Assembly: GCF_001598255.1 (NCBI RefSeq)
Contig: NZ_BCYP01000014.1
Location: forward strand, 1 to 64,000
Source of the DNA: Mitsuaria chitosanitabida ATCC BAA-476 = NBRC 102408
GTDB lineage: Bacteria; Pseudomonadota; Gammaproteobacteria; Burkholderiales; Burkholderiaceae_C
Direction of reading: 5' to 3'
DNA: 64,000 bases
Shown here: piece after piece, positions 33,181-41,369 of the stretch
Numbering within the stretch: position 1 is the first letter of the stretch
How the letters are laid out: the number at the start of each line of letters is the position of its first letter
The notes under the pieces: generated by a model
Told to the model about the DNA's origin: nothing
What the model saw: only the letters and a program-made list of their open reading frames with translations
The model's database searches: none
Translations under genes and position numbers: made by a program

Positions 33181-34221
33181 TCAGAACTTGGGCAGGCCCG
33201 GCGGGTTCGTCTGCGACTGCGCGACCGCCTCCTCGCCGGTGCCCCAGCGGGCCAGCGTCTGGCCGTACTTGCCGTTGCGGATCAAGGTGTTGGTCGCCAC
33301 CGTCAGCGCCTGCGCCAGGCCGTTGCCCTTGCGGGTGGCCACCGCGACGTCGGCCTTCAACGGCCAGCCCGCATTGACCGTGCCCACGAGCCGGGTCTTG
33401 CCCTCCTTGGCCGCGAGGTAGGCGAGCGGTCCGAACGGATTGAAGTGCGCATCGGCGCGCCCCGTCTCCAGGGCGAGCTTGGCCGCCACGATGTCGTCGA
33501 AGTACAGCAGCTGGACGGGCTTCAGATGCTGCGCCTCGTTGAGCCGGTTCCACTCCAGCAGGATGCGCTCCTGGATCGTGCCGGAGCCCGTGATGATGCG
33601 CAGCCCGGCGATGTCCTTGGGCTCCCTGATCGACTGGATCGCGCTGTCCTTCCGGACGAAGAAGCCGTGCAGGCCCAGGCGGTAGGTCGAGAAGTCGAAT
33701 TTCTGCTTGCGCTCCTCGGTCACGCCGACGTTGGAGATCACGGCGTCGTACTTGCCGGAAGCCAGGCCCAGCGGCCAGTCCGGCCAGGCGACCGACACCA
33801 GGTTGAGCTTCAGCCCCAGCGCCTCGGCGAGCTGATGGGCGTGGTCGGCGTCGGAGCCGACGATGGTCCGGGCATCGGTCGCGTAGGTGGACGCCGGTGC
33901 CACCGCCGCCGTGATGGCCACGGTGAACACGCCGGGCGTCACGAACTTGAAGTCCTTGGGCAAGGCCTGGATCGCCGCGGGATCGCGCTCGGCATGGATG
34001 CGGCCCAGCTGCGCCGGGGTGAGGTCGATCGTCCAGGAGGTCGGCACGGTCGGCACGGTCGGCGTGGGAGCGGTGATCGGCGCGGCGACGGAAGCGGTCG
34101 AGGCCTGCGCCTGGCCTTGCGGACCGGCCCAGACCGGGGCCGTCACTGCGAGCGCGGCGGCGGCCGCGACGGCGACCGATGCCCACCCGTGCCGAGCGGC
34201 GTCATGGCGTTGTTGAATCAT
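33181..34221 (-). CDS. Amino-acid-type ABC transporter substrate-binding protein
   Basis: A 346-residue periplasmic receptor with a signal peptide (VAVAAAAALAVTAPVWA) and a Thr/Pro/Ala-rich linker before the SBP_bac_3 domain. The domain has VTPGVFTVAIT, the DADHAHQLAEALGLKLNLVSVAWPDWPLGLASGKYDAVISNVGVTEERKQKFDF region (given as span, key part GLASGKYDAVISN) and ETGRADAHFNPFGPLAYLA. Of this type are receptors in clusters with NtaA/DszA-like monooxygenases. The start overlaps the stop of the permease-ATPase gene by 20 bp, so they are one transcript. Confidence 0.88.
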   Translation of the reverse strand: MIQQRHDAARHGWASVAVAAAAALAVTAPVWAGPQGQAQASTASVAAPITAPTPTVPTVPTSWTIDLTPAQLGRIHAERDPAAIQALPKDFKFVTPGVFTVAITAAVAPASTYATDARTIVGSDADHAHQLAEALGLKLNLVSVAWPDWPLGLASGKYDAVISNVGVTEERKQKFDFSTYRLGLHGFFVRKDSAIQSIREPKDIAGLRIITGSGTIQERILLEWNRLNEAQHLKPVQLLYFDDIVAAKLALETGRADAHFNPFGPLAYLAAKEGKTRLVGTVNAGWPLKADVAVATRKGNGLAQALTVATNTLIRNGKYGQTLARWGTGEEAVAQSQTNPPGLPKF

Positions 34222-36142
34222 GAGAGCTACCTTGGAGGGGGAGTGAGACGCCCGACGACGCGAGGAAGGTCGCGGTGCGTGCCTGCGTGGGGCGGTCGAA
34301 GAGCTGATCGGGATGGCCGATCTCGACGACGCGCCCCTGCTCCATGAAGACCACCTGGTCGGCGACCTCCCGGGCGAATGCGAGTTCATGGGTGACGACG
34401 ACCAGCGTCGTGCCGGAGCGGGCCAGCTCGCGGATGACGGCCAGCACCTCGCCGACCAGTTCCGGGTCGAGCGCCGAGGTCGGCTCGTCGAAGAGCAGCA
34501 CCTTGGGCTGGAGGGCCATCGCGCGCGCGATCGCGACGCGTTGCTGCTGGCCGCCGGACAGCTGGCGCGGATAGGCGTCGGCCTTGTCGGCCAGGCCGAC
34601 GCGCGCCAGCAGCAGACGTGCCCGGGCCTCGGCCTCCGCGGGGAGCACGCCGCGCACCGACACCGGCGCCTCGACGAGGTTCTGCAGCACGGTCATGTGC
34701 GGGAACAGGTGGAAGCCCTGGAAGACCATGCCGATGTCGGCGCGGCGGCGCAGGATCTCGCTCTCGCGCAGCTCGTGGAGCGTGTCGCCGATCTGGCGGT
34801 AGCCGATGAGCTCGCCATCCAGCGCGATGAAGCCCTCGTCGACGCGCTCCAGGTGGTTGATGCTGCGCAGCAGCGTCGACTTGCCCGAGCCCGACGGGCC
34901 CAGGATCACCGTCACCGCGCCGGCGGGGATCGTCAGCGACACCTCGTCCAGCACGCGCAGCGCGCCGTACTGCTTGCTCACGCCGTGCACCATGATCTCG
35001 CCGCCCGGGACCGGAGAAGCGCCCCAGGCCGCCACGGCGACGCCATCGGCCGCGGGGGTGGCCGTCCGGACGTCGCCCGATGCCGGCACCGCCTCGCGTG
35101 TCGTCACCGCCACCGAGGCGACGGAAGGCGCCGCCTCTCTCGTCGCGGCGACCTTGGCCCTGGAACGGATCGAACGGAGCGACCGGGTCGATCGCCCTCC
35201 TTCGCGCAATGCGCCGCGCGCGAAATGGCGCTCGATCTGGCGCTGGATCAGCGACAGCACGGTGAGGATCACCAGGTACCAGGCGGTGGCGACCATCAGC
35301 AGCGGGATCACCTCCAGGTTGCGGCGATAGATGACCTGGATCGTGTAGAAGAGCTCCGGCAGCGCCAGCACGTAGACGACCGAGGTGCCCTTCGTGAGCC
35401 CGATGATCGCGTTGAAGCCGTTGGGCAGGATGGACCGCATCGCCTGCGGCAGCACGATGCGCCAGGCCTGGCGCGGTCTGGACAGGCCCAGCGCGGCCGC
35501 GGCCTCGTGCTGGCCGGGGTCGACGGACAGGATGCCGCCGCGGATGATCTCGGCGGCGTAGGCGGACTGGTTCAGCGTCAGGCCCACGATCGCCGCGGCG
35601 AACGGGCTCAGCAACTGCGTCGTCGGCACGGAGAACCAGACCCAGTGGGTGAGCGGAACGCCGATGGTGACGGTCTCGTAGAGGTAGCCGAGGTTGTTGA
35701 TGAGCAGCAGCAGCACCAGTGGCGGAATGGACCGGAACAGCCAGACGTAGCCGAACGAGAAGCTCGACAGGATCGTCGACCCCGACACCCGCGCCAAGGC
35801 CAGCAGCGTCCCCAGCGAGAAGCCCAGCGCCGCGCTGAGCACCGTCAGCAGCAGCGTGCGGCCCAGCCCGACCAGCACCGCCTCGTCGAAGAACCATTCG
35901 GCGAAGACACGCCAGCCCCACTTCTCGTTGGTGATCACCGAATGCGCGATCAGCCCCAGCAGCAGGAGCGCGAGCACCGTTCCCACGGTCCGCGCCGGGT
36001 AGCGCGCGGGCACCACGCGCAGGTGGGCGTAGCGATGCGGGCCGGCGGCCGCGAGCCGCGTGGGCGAGGCGACGGCCGGCGGCGCGGCGTTGGCGCCGGC
36101 GTGGGAGGACTCGGCGCCGAAGGGAAGGACGGTGGTGTTCAT
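34202..36142 (-). CDS. Fused amino-acid ABC transporter permease and ATP-binding protein
   Basis: A 646-residue single chain combining two usually separate subunits. Residues about 55-320 are a HisM-type permease (GLGRTLLLTVLSAALGFSLG, YVWLFRSIPPLVLLLLIN, QSAYAAEIIRGGILSVDPGQ with the EAA loop, QAMRSILPNGFNAIIGLTKG). An Arg/Ala-rich linker (about 320-395) leads to a complete ATPase: Walker A GPSGSGKST, Q-loop VFQGFHLFP, signature LSGGQQQRVAIARAMA, Walker B KVLLFDEPTSALD and the switch VVVTHE. A fixed 1:1 ratio would give two ATPase and two permease domains per homodimer. The start overlaps the GNAT stop by ATGA. Confidence 0.92.
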   Translation of the reverse strand: MNTTVLPFGAESSHAGANAAPPAVASPTRLAAAGPHRYAHLRVVPARYPARTVGTVLALLLLGLIAHSVITNEKWGWRVFAEWFFDEAVLVGLGRTLLLTVLSAALGFSLGTLLALARVSGSTILSSFSFGYVWLFRSIPPLVLLLLINNLGYLYETVTIGVPLTHWVWFSVPTTQLLSPFAAAIVGLTLNQSAYAAEIIRGGILSVDPGQHEAAAALGLSRPRQAWRIVLPQAMRSILPNGFNAIIGLTKGTSVVYVLALPELFYTIQVIYRRNLEVIPLLMVATAWYLVILTVLSLIQRQIERHFARGALREGGRSTRSLRSIRSRAKVAATREAAPSVASVAVTTREAVPASGDVRTATPAADGVAVAAWGASPVPGGEIMVHGVSKQYGALRVLDEVSLTIPAGAVTVILGPSGSGKSTLLRSINHLERVDEGFIALDGELIGYRQIGDTLHELRESEILRRRADIGMVFQGFHLFPHMTVLQNLVEAPVSVRGVLPAEAEARARLLLARVGLADKADAYPRQLSGGQQQRVAIARAMALQPKVLLFDEPTSALDPELVGEVLAVIRELARSGTTLVVVTHELAFAREVADQVVFMEQGRVVEIGHPDQLFDRPTQARTATFLASSGVSLPLQGSSHDSTTP

Positions 36143-36765
36143 GCCGGGTGGGAGTGGGCCGGAGAGAGGTGGAGCGAGGTCGCGGCCGACGAAGCGGCGG
36201 ACTGCGGGAGCGACGAGGTGGCCGGCGATGCGGCGCTGATGGGCTCGGGACCGGTCGGCGCAGCGTGGCGCGGCCGGAGCAGCTTGTCGAAGGGCAAGGT
36301 GCGCAGCGCCTCGTGATCGCCGTCGAGGTCGAAGCGCGGCGTGTAGCCGTGCCGCAGGTAGAGGCCGACTGCCTCGGGCTGGCGGCAGCCGGTGGTCAGG
36401 AAGATGCGCTCATAGCCCTGGCGGACGGCGTGGGCCTCGAGCTCCGCGAGGACGCGGCCGGCCAAGCCCTGGCGGCGGAACCGGCGGTCCGTCCAGATGC
36501 GCTTGAACTCCGCCGTGCGCGGATCGGGATGTCGCTTGAAGGCGCCGCCCGCGATGGCCTCGCCGTCACGCAGCAGGAGCAGGAACTGCCCGCCGCCGGC
36601 CGGCGTGAACAGCGCCGGCGCATAGCGCTTGAGCTCGATCTCCGCGGACTCCCCGTCGATCCGGTACAGGTCCTCGTAACGGGTCTGGTACTCGACCGCG
36701 AGCGCGGCGATCAAGGGTTGCGCGCGGGGATCGGCCGGGCTGGTCTGGATGAAGGTCTCGGGCAT
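36139..36765 (-). CDS. GNAT family N-acetyltransferase
   Basis: A 208-residue acetyltransferase: a GNAT core with GGQFLLLLRDGEAIAGGAF, AEFKRIWTDRRFRRQGLAGRVLAELE (the RRQGLA loop binds acetyl-CoA) and FLTTGCRQPEAVGLYLRHGYTPRFD. The last 50 residues are a Pro/Ser/Ala tail. It begins the ABC-transporter run, overlapping the fused transporter by ATGA. In Bacillus the SnaA/SnaB acetyltransferases, encoded with an ABC importer, LLM monooxygenases and an M20 deacylase, N-acetylate S-(2-succino)cysteine or other S-modified cysteines before C-S cleavage; the same context here supports, but does not prove, that activity. Confidence 0.85.
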   Translation of the reverse strand: MPETFIQTSPADPRAQPLIAALAVEYQTRYEDLYRIDGESAEIELKRYAPALFTPAGGGQFLLLLRDGEAIAGGAFKRHPDPRTAEFKRIWTDRRFRRQGLAGRVLAELEAHAVRQGYERIFLTTGCRQPEAVGLYLRHGYTPRFDLDGDHEALRTLPFDKLLRPRHAAPTGPEPISAASPATSSLPQSAASSAATSLHLSPAHSHPA

Positions 36766-36841
36766 GACAGACTCCTTCGCGTCCACGTGGAAGGCGCTCT
36801 GCGCCGTTGCGGGCCGGACCGTCGCCGCATCGCGGGCCCGG

Positions 36842-38086
36842 TCAGGCGAGGTAGCGCTCGACCAGCCGCGACCAGTAGGTGGCGGCGGGCGCGAGCACCG
36901 CATCGTTGAAGTCGTAGCGCGGGCTGTGCAGCGGCGCGCTGTCGCCGTTCCCGATGAACAGGTAGCTGCCCGGCCGCGCCTGCAACATGTAGGCGAAGTC
37001 CTCGCTCGCCGTGCGGGGCCGGAACCCGGCCTCGACCTTGTCGGCGCCCAGCGCCTCCAGCGCGACCTCGCGGGCGAAGGCGGTCTCCCCCTCGTGGTTG
37101 AGGACGGCCGGATAGCCGAGCCGGTAGTTCACCTCGGCGGTCGCGCCGAAGCTCTCGGCCTGCGCGCGGGCCAGGGCCGGCACGCGCTGGCGCAGGACCT
37201 CGCGGACCTCCGGCCGGAAGGCGCGCGCGGTCAGCTGCAGCTCCACGCTGTCCGGGATCACGTTGGCCGCGAAGCCGCCATGGATCGAGCCCACGGTGAC
37301 CACGCCCATGTCCAGCGGATCGACGTTGCGCGCCACCACGGTCTGCAGCGCCGAGATCAGCTGCGCGCTGACGACGATGGGGTCGACGGTCTCATGCGGC
37401 TGCGCGCCGTGACCGCCCTTCCCTCGCACGATGATCTGGGCCTGGTCCACCGAGGCCATCGCTGGCCCCGAGACGCACCCCAGGTGCCCGGCGCTCACGC
37501 AGGGCCAGTTGTGCAGGCCGAAGACCGCGTCCACCGGGAACCGCTCGAACAGGCCGTCGTCGATCATGCGCTGCGCGCCGCCGCCCATCTCCTCCGCGGG
37601 CTGGAAGATCAGCTGCAGCGTGCCGTCGAAGTCGCCGTGCCGGGCCAGGTAGTGCGCGGCCGTCAGCAGCGCCGTCGTATGGCCGTCATGGCCGCAGGCG
37701 TGCATGACGCCGCCGTGGACGCTGGCGTAGGGCAGACCGGTCGCCTCGGTGATGGGCAGCGCGTCCATGTCGGCGCGCAGGCCCAGGCGCTTGCCGCCCG
37801 AGCCCCCGGCCCCACCGCTTCCCCGGCGCAGCGTGCCGACGACGCCGGTCCCGGCGATGCCCGTGGTGACCTCGTACCCCCAGTCGCGCAGCCGCTCCGC
37901 GACGAGCGCCGAGGTGCGGTGCTCCTGGAAGGCGAGTTCCGGATGCCGGTGGATATCGCGCCGCAGCGCGATGAAGGGCTCGATGTCGGCGGCGATGCGG
38001 GCGCCGATGCGCTCGGACGCCTCGCGAGCCAGGGTCTGCGCGAGCGAGGGGGCGCGTTGCAGCGCCTGGCTGTCGTCGACGCCCAT
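36842..38086 (-). CDS. M20 family metallo-amidohydrolase (N-acyl amino acid deacylase type)
   Basis: A 414-residue M20D peptidase/hippurate-hydrolase relative. Metal-site and catalytic motifs: HRHPELAFQEHRTS, LRADMDALPITE, VMHACGHDGHTTALL (Cys, His, Asp), FQPAEEMGGGAQRMIDDG (catalytic Glu pair), GLHNWP and, in the lid domain, GKGGHGAQPHETVDPI and TASEDFAYM. Enzymes of this clade remove N-acetyl or other acyl groups from amino acids. It sits one base overlapped with the NtaA-type monooxygenase (TGATG), a pairing seen in Bacillus S-modified cysteine salvage (acetylate, oxidise, deacetylate). Confidence 0.92.
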   Translation of the reverse strand: MGVDDSQALQRAPSLAQTLAREASERIGARIAADIEPFIALRRDIHRHPELAFQEHRTSALVAERLRDWGYEVTTGIAGTGVVGTLRRGSGGAGGSGGKRLGLRADMDALPITEATGLPYASVHGGVMHACGHDGHTTALLTAAHYLARHGDFDGTLQLIFQPAEEMGGGAQRMIDDGLFERFPVDAVFGLHNWPCVSAGHLGCVSGPAMASVDQAQIIVRGKGGHGAQPHETVDPIVVSAQLISALQTVVARNVDPLDMGVVTVGSIHGGFAANVIPDSVELQLTARAFRPEVREVLRQRVPALARAQAESFGATAEVNYRLGYPAVLNHEGETAFAREVALEALGADKVEAGFRPRTASEDFAYMLQARPGSYLFIGNGDSAPLHSPRYDFNDAVLAPAATYWSRLVERYLA

Positions 38087-39438
38087 CACGCGGCGGCCGC
38101 GCGGTCGGCGTCGGCTTGAACGTCGGCGCCGGCGGCGTAGCGGCTCTCCTTGCGCGGCAGGCCCAGGTGGTCTCGCAACGTCGATCCGGTGAGCTCGCGC
38201 TGGTAGCGACCCCGCGCCTCCAGCACCGGGATCACATGGGTGATGAAGTCCTGCAGCCCCTCGGCCTGCACCGGGAAGCCGAGGATGAAGCCGTCGGCCG
38301 CGCCGGCGTCGATCCACCGGATGATCTCGTCGGCCACGCGCTCCCCGCTGCCGACGAAGTTGGAGGACGGCGTGGCCGATTGCAGCGCGACCTCGCGCAG
38401 CGTCAGTCCCTTCGCCTTGGCGTCGGCCTTGATGCGGTCGGTCGTCGACTGGAAGCTGTTCTTGCCGATGTCGCCCAGGTCGGGGAACGGTCCGTCGATC
38501 GGGTACTGGCTGAAGTCGTGGTGATCGAAGAAGCGGCCCAGGTAGGCCAGCGCGTCCTCGACGCTGAGCAGCTCGCGGATGACCTGCAGCTTGGCCTGCG
38601 CCTCCGCCTCGGTCGCGCCGACGACGGGCCCGATGCCGGGATAGATCTTCACCGCGTCGGCCGGGCGGCGATGCGCGACGGCGCTGTTGCGCACCTGCTG
38701 GCGGAACTTGCGTGTCTCCTCCAGATTGGGCGAGTGGGTGAAGACGGCGTCGGCGAACTTGCCGGCCAGCGCGATGCCCGCCTCCGACGATCCGGCCTGG
38801 AAGATCACCGGCTGACCCTGCGGCGAGCGGCCGATGTTGAGCGGCCCGGCGACCTCGAAGAAGCGGCCCTTGTGGTCGAGCGTGTGCAGCTTGCCGGCCT
38901 CGAAGAACTTGCCCGTCACGCGGTCGCGGACGATGGCGTCCTCGTCCCAGCTGTCCCACAGCCCCTGCGTGACCTGCAGGTACTCGTCGGCGATCTCGTA
39001 GCGCAGCGCGTGGTCGGGATGCTCGCGGTTGTAGTTCTTCGCCGAGCCCTCGAGCGGCGTCGTCACCACGTTCCAGCCGGCGCGGCCGCCGCTGATCAGG
39101 TCCAGCGACGCGAACTGACGCGCGACCGTGAAGGGGTCGCTGTAGCTGGTGCTGACGGTCCCCGCCAGGCCGATGCGGGCCGTCGAGGTCGCCAGCGCCG
39201 AGAGGATGGTCAGGGGTTCGAACCGGTTGAGGAAGTGCGGGATGGACTTCTCGTTGATGTAGAGCCCGTCGGCGACGAAGGCGAAGGCGATGCCGGCGGC
39301 CTCGGCCTTGCGCGTGGTCTCGACGATGAAGCCGAGGTTGACGCTGGCATCGGCGGGGCCGCCGGGATGGCGCCACGAGTTCATGTGGCCGCCGGCGCCG
39401 TGCAACATGATGCCGAAGGAGATGAGCGGTTGGGTCAT
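38086..39438 (-). CDS. NtaA/SnaA/DszA family flavin-dependent monooxygenase
   Basis: A 450-residue member of the nitrilotriacetate-monooxygenase branch of luciferase-like enzymes. Diagnostic stretches: ADGLYINEKSIPHFLNRFEP, IGLAGTVSTSYSDPFTVARQFASLDLISGGRAGWNVVTT (span; key part SGGRAGWNVVTT), NYNREHPDHALRYEIADEYL, FFEVAGPLNIGRSPQGQPVI and FQAGSSEAGIALAGKFADAVF. Relatives include desulfurisation enzyme DszA and the Bacillus CmoJ/ScmK monooxygenases that open S-alkyl-N-acetylcysteines. Reduced FMN must come from a reductase not seen here. Translationally coupled to the M20 gene. Confidence 0.92.
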   Translation of the reverse strand: MTQPLISFGIMLHGAGGHMNSWRHPGGPADASVNLGFIVETTRKAEAAGIAFAFVADGLYINEKSIPHFLNRFEPLTILSALATSTARIGLAGTVSTSYSDPFTVARQFASLDLISGGRAGWNVVTTPLEGSAKNYNREHPDHALRYEIADEYLQVTQGLWDSWDEDAIVRDRVTGKFFEAGKLHTLDHKGRFFEVAGPLNIGRSPQGQPVIFQAGSSEAGIALAGKFADAVFTHSPNLEETRKFRQQVRNSAVAHRRPADAVKIYPGIGPVVGATEAEAQAKLQVIRELLSVEDALAYLGRFFDHHDFSQYPIDGPFPDLGDIGKNSFQSTTDRIKADAKAKGLTLREVALQSATPSSNFVGSGERVADEIIRWIDAGAADGFILGFPVQAEGLQDFITHVIPVLEARGRYQRELTGSTLRDHLGLPRKESRYAAGADVQADADRAAAA

Positions 39439-39532
39439 GGGTCGGGCCTCTTGGATCGGGGTCGTGGAGAGTCGTCGGGTCGGATGGGATGAGCTCGGGC
39501 GGCGTCTCGGCCGCGCGCGGGGTCGGGTGTTG

Positions 39533-40537
39533 TCAGCTCACGCGCGCGGGCGCGAGCACGCTGGCGAGCAGCTCGATGGACCTGAGCCGCGCGGCGTAGT
39601 CGGAGACCGGCATCTCGACGAGGAACTCGTCGACGCCGTGGCGCTCGTGCAGCGCGTCGAGCTCGGCGCGCACCTCCGCGGCGGTGCCGGCGACGACATG
39701 CGGCGTCAGCACCTCGGTGCGGTAGTCGGTGTCGCCGGCCGCGCGGGCGAAGTCGGCCGCGGCCTCGAGCGTGGGCAGGTTGACGCTCTTGCCGGTCGAC
39801 AGATGCAGCTTGATCATCTGCTTGGCACCGGCCAGGCGCTGGGCCTCCTCGCGGGTCTCGGCGACGAAGGCGAACAGCGCCAGCAGCGGCGCGCGGCCGC
39901 TGGCCTCCCGGTAGGCCGTCAGCGATCGTTCGACATTCAGCGGATCGCCGTTGAAGTGGCCCGCGTAGCAGAAGCCCCAACCGCGATCGGCCGCCGACTT
40001 CGCGCTGCCCGGGCTGCCGCCCAGGAGGATCCGCGACGGCGGCACCGGTGGCACGGGCCGCGCGAGCGCGCCCGCGAGCGGGTGATCGGCGGGCAGCTTG
40101 TCGTCGATGAAGGCGTCCAGGTCGGCGAGTTGCTGGTCGAAGGACGCGGGGTGGGCCCGGTCATGCAGGGCCTGCAGGGCTTTCGTCGTGGCGGGCAGCC
40201 CGCCGGGCGCCTTGCCGATGCCCAGGTCGACGCGTCCCGGCGCGAGCGCGGCCAGCACCTTGAAGACCTCGGCGACCTTGAACGGGCTGTAGTGCTGCAG
40301 CATGACGCCGCCCGAGCCCACGCGGATGCTGCTGGTGCGGGCCAGCAGGTAGGCGATGAGCACCTCGGGCGCGGAGCCGGCGAGCTGGTCGTTGCCGTGG
40401 TGCTCGTTCAGCCAGAAGCGGTGATAGCCGAGGGCCTCGGCGCGCTGGGCCAGCAAGGTGGTGCGATGCAGCGCCTCGGCGGCGGTCGATCCGGCGGGGA
40501 TCAGGCTCTTTTCGAGCAGCGAGAGCTTGTAGGTCAT
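39533..40537 (-). CDS. LLM class flavin-dependent oxidoreductase (MsnO8-like)
   Basis: A 334-residue luciferase-like oxidoreductase: SLLEKSLIPAGSTAAEAL at the start, ALGYHRFWLNEHHG, IRVGSGGVMLQHYSPFKVAEVF, LAPGRVDLGIGKAPGG and a substrate-side SPGSAKSAADRGWGFCYAGHF. The NEHHG motif is typical for this class of alkanal-type monooxygenases. First gene on this strand of the 32-40.5 kb island, 94 bp upstream of the NtaA-type gene. Alternative: an F420-independent oxidoreductase of other function; the family assignment is firm, the substrate is not. Confidence 0.92.
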   Translation of the reverse strand: MTYKLSLLEKSLIPAGSTAAEALHRTTLLAQRAEALGYHRFWLNEHHGNDQLAGSAPEVLIAYLLARTSSIRVGSGGVMLQHYSPFKVAEVFKVLAALAPGRVDLGIGKAPGGLPATTKALQALHDRAHPASFDQQLADLDAFIDDKLPADHPLAGALARPVPPVPPSRILLGGSPGSAKSAADRGWGFCYAGHFNGDPLNVERSLTAYREASGRAPLLALFAFVAETREEAQRLAGAKQMIKLHLSTGKSVNLPTLEAAADFARAAGDTDYRTEVLTPHVVAGTAAEVRAELDALHERHGVDEFLVEMPVSDYAARLRSIELLASVLAPARVS

Positions 40538-40703
40538 GGCGGCGGCCTGTGGGGGACGCGCCGATTCTGGAAGCCTGACCCGTCCGGCCCAAGCTCGTTC
40601 TGCACATGACGATATGCCGGTGGTCGAGTGCCTCGCGCCAAGGCGCTCGGTGGTCGTTGCTCCCCCCAGGTGCCTCGCGCGAAGGCGCTCGGTGCCGATG
40701 GCT

Positions 40704-41175
40704 CCCTCGCCCGCTTGCGGGAGAGGGTTGGGGAGAGGGTCTTCGAACGCTCACTAAGTCCTCATGAACGACCCCGACACCCCCTCACAAGATCCCAAGA
40801 TCAACGCCCGGAGGCTGCGAAGCGCGACCACCGCGGCGGAGCTCGCCCTCTGGCATTGCCTACGAGCCAAACGCCTCGATGGCCACAAGTTCAGGCGTCA
40901 GCATCCGGTGAACCGATACATCGTGGACTTCATCTGCATGGAGACGCGATTGATCATCGAACTCGATGGAGGACAGCACTTCGAGCCAGGCACCGCGGCG
41001 GCGGATGCGGCGCGGACCGCCAAGCTGGAGAAGCTGGGGTTCCACGTCATGCGTTTCACCAATCTTGAGGTGATGCGACAGAGGGAAGCGGTTGTCTCGA
41101 CCATCCTGGAGTGGCTGACTGCGAGAGCGCGCGGAAGACCCTCTCCCCTGCCCTCTCCCGCTGGGCGGGAGAGGG
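40704..41175 (+). mobile_element. 472-bp REP-DUF559 cassette, copy 2
   Basis: Same architecture as the cassette at 31439: left hairpin (CCCTCGCCCGC-TT-GCGGGAGAGGG, 40704-40727) with tail GTTGGGGAGAGGGTCTTCG, DUF559 gene starting at +60, inverted right hairpin (tail from 41131, stem 41151-41175). Both cassettes point the same way and are 9265 bp apart. Upstream are two copies of the GTGCCTCGCG-C-AAGGCGCTCGGTG element (40628 and 40670). Downstream (41184-41307) the inverse form recurs in decayed copies. Confidence 0.6.
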
Positions 41176-41183
41176 AGTCCTAG
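40764..41183 (+). CDS. DUF559 (Vsr-like PD-(D/E)XK) endonuclease-domain protein, second copy
   Basis: A 139-residue paralogue of the protein at 31499: NARRLRSATTAAELALW, GHKFRRQHPVNRYIVDF, LIIELDGGQHFE, with the presumed metal ligands Asp (VDF) and E-x-D (IELDG) kept. Substitutions are mostly conservative (V/I, M/L, D/E, S/T), which suggests both copies have been under selection for function. The C-terminal GRPSPLPSPAGRERES again derives from the right hairpin. Confidence 0.85.
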   Translation: MNDPDTPSQDPKINARRLRSATTAAELALWHCLRAKRLDGHKFRRQHPVNRYIVDFICMETRLIIELDGGQHFEPGTAAADAARTAKLEKLGFHVMRFTNLEVMRQREAVVSTILEWLTARARGRPSPLPSPAGRERES

Positions 41184-41307
41184 ACACCGAGCGCTTGAGC
41201 GCGAAGGAACTTGAGCGAGAGGGAACTTGAATGGTCCTAGACATCGAGCGCACCTTGGCGCGAGGTCGAGGCGCTGGCGCGGCCCGCGCGCGTCGATCAG
41301 GGGTTCT

Positions 41308-41349
41308 CCCTCTCCCGCTTGCGGGAGAGGGTTGGGGAGAGGGTCTTCG
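41308..41349. repeat. REP-like hairpin H
   Basis: CCCTCTCCCGC-TT-GCGGGAGAGGG with tail GTTGGGGAGAGGGTCTTCGG, between cassette 2 and the convergent MFS gene end at 41370. Its variant tail (GGGGAGAGGG) matches the left hairpin of cassette 2 more closely than those of cassette 1. Confidence 0.85.
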
Positions 41350-41369
41350 GGCTCAGCCCTCGCGCCAGA

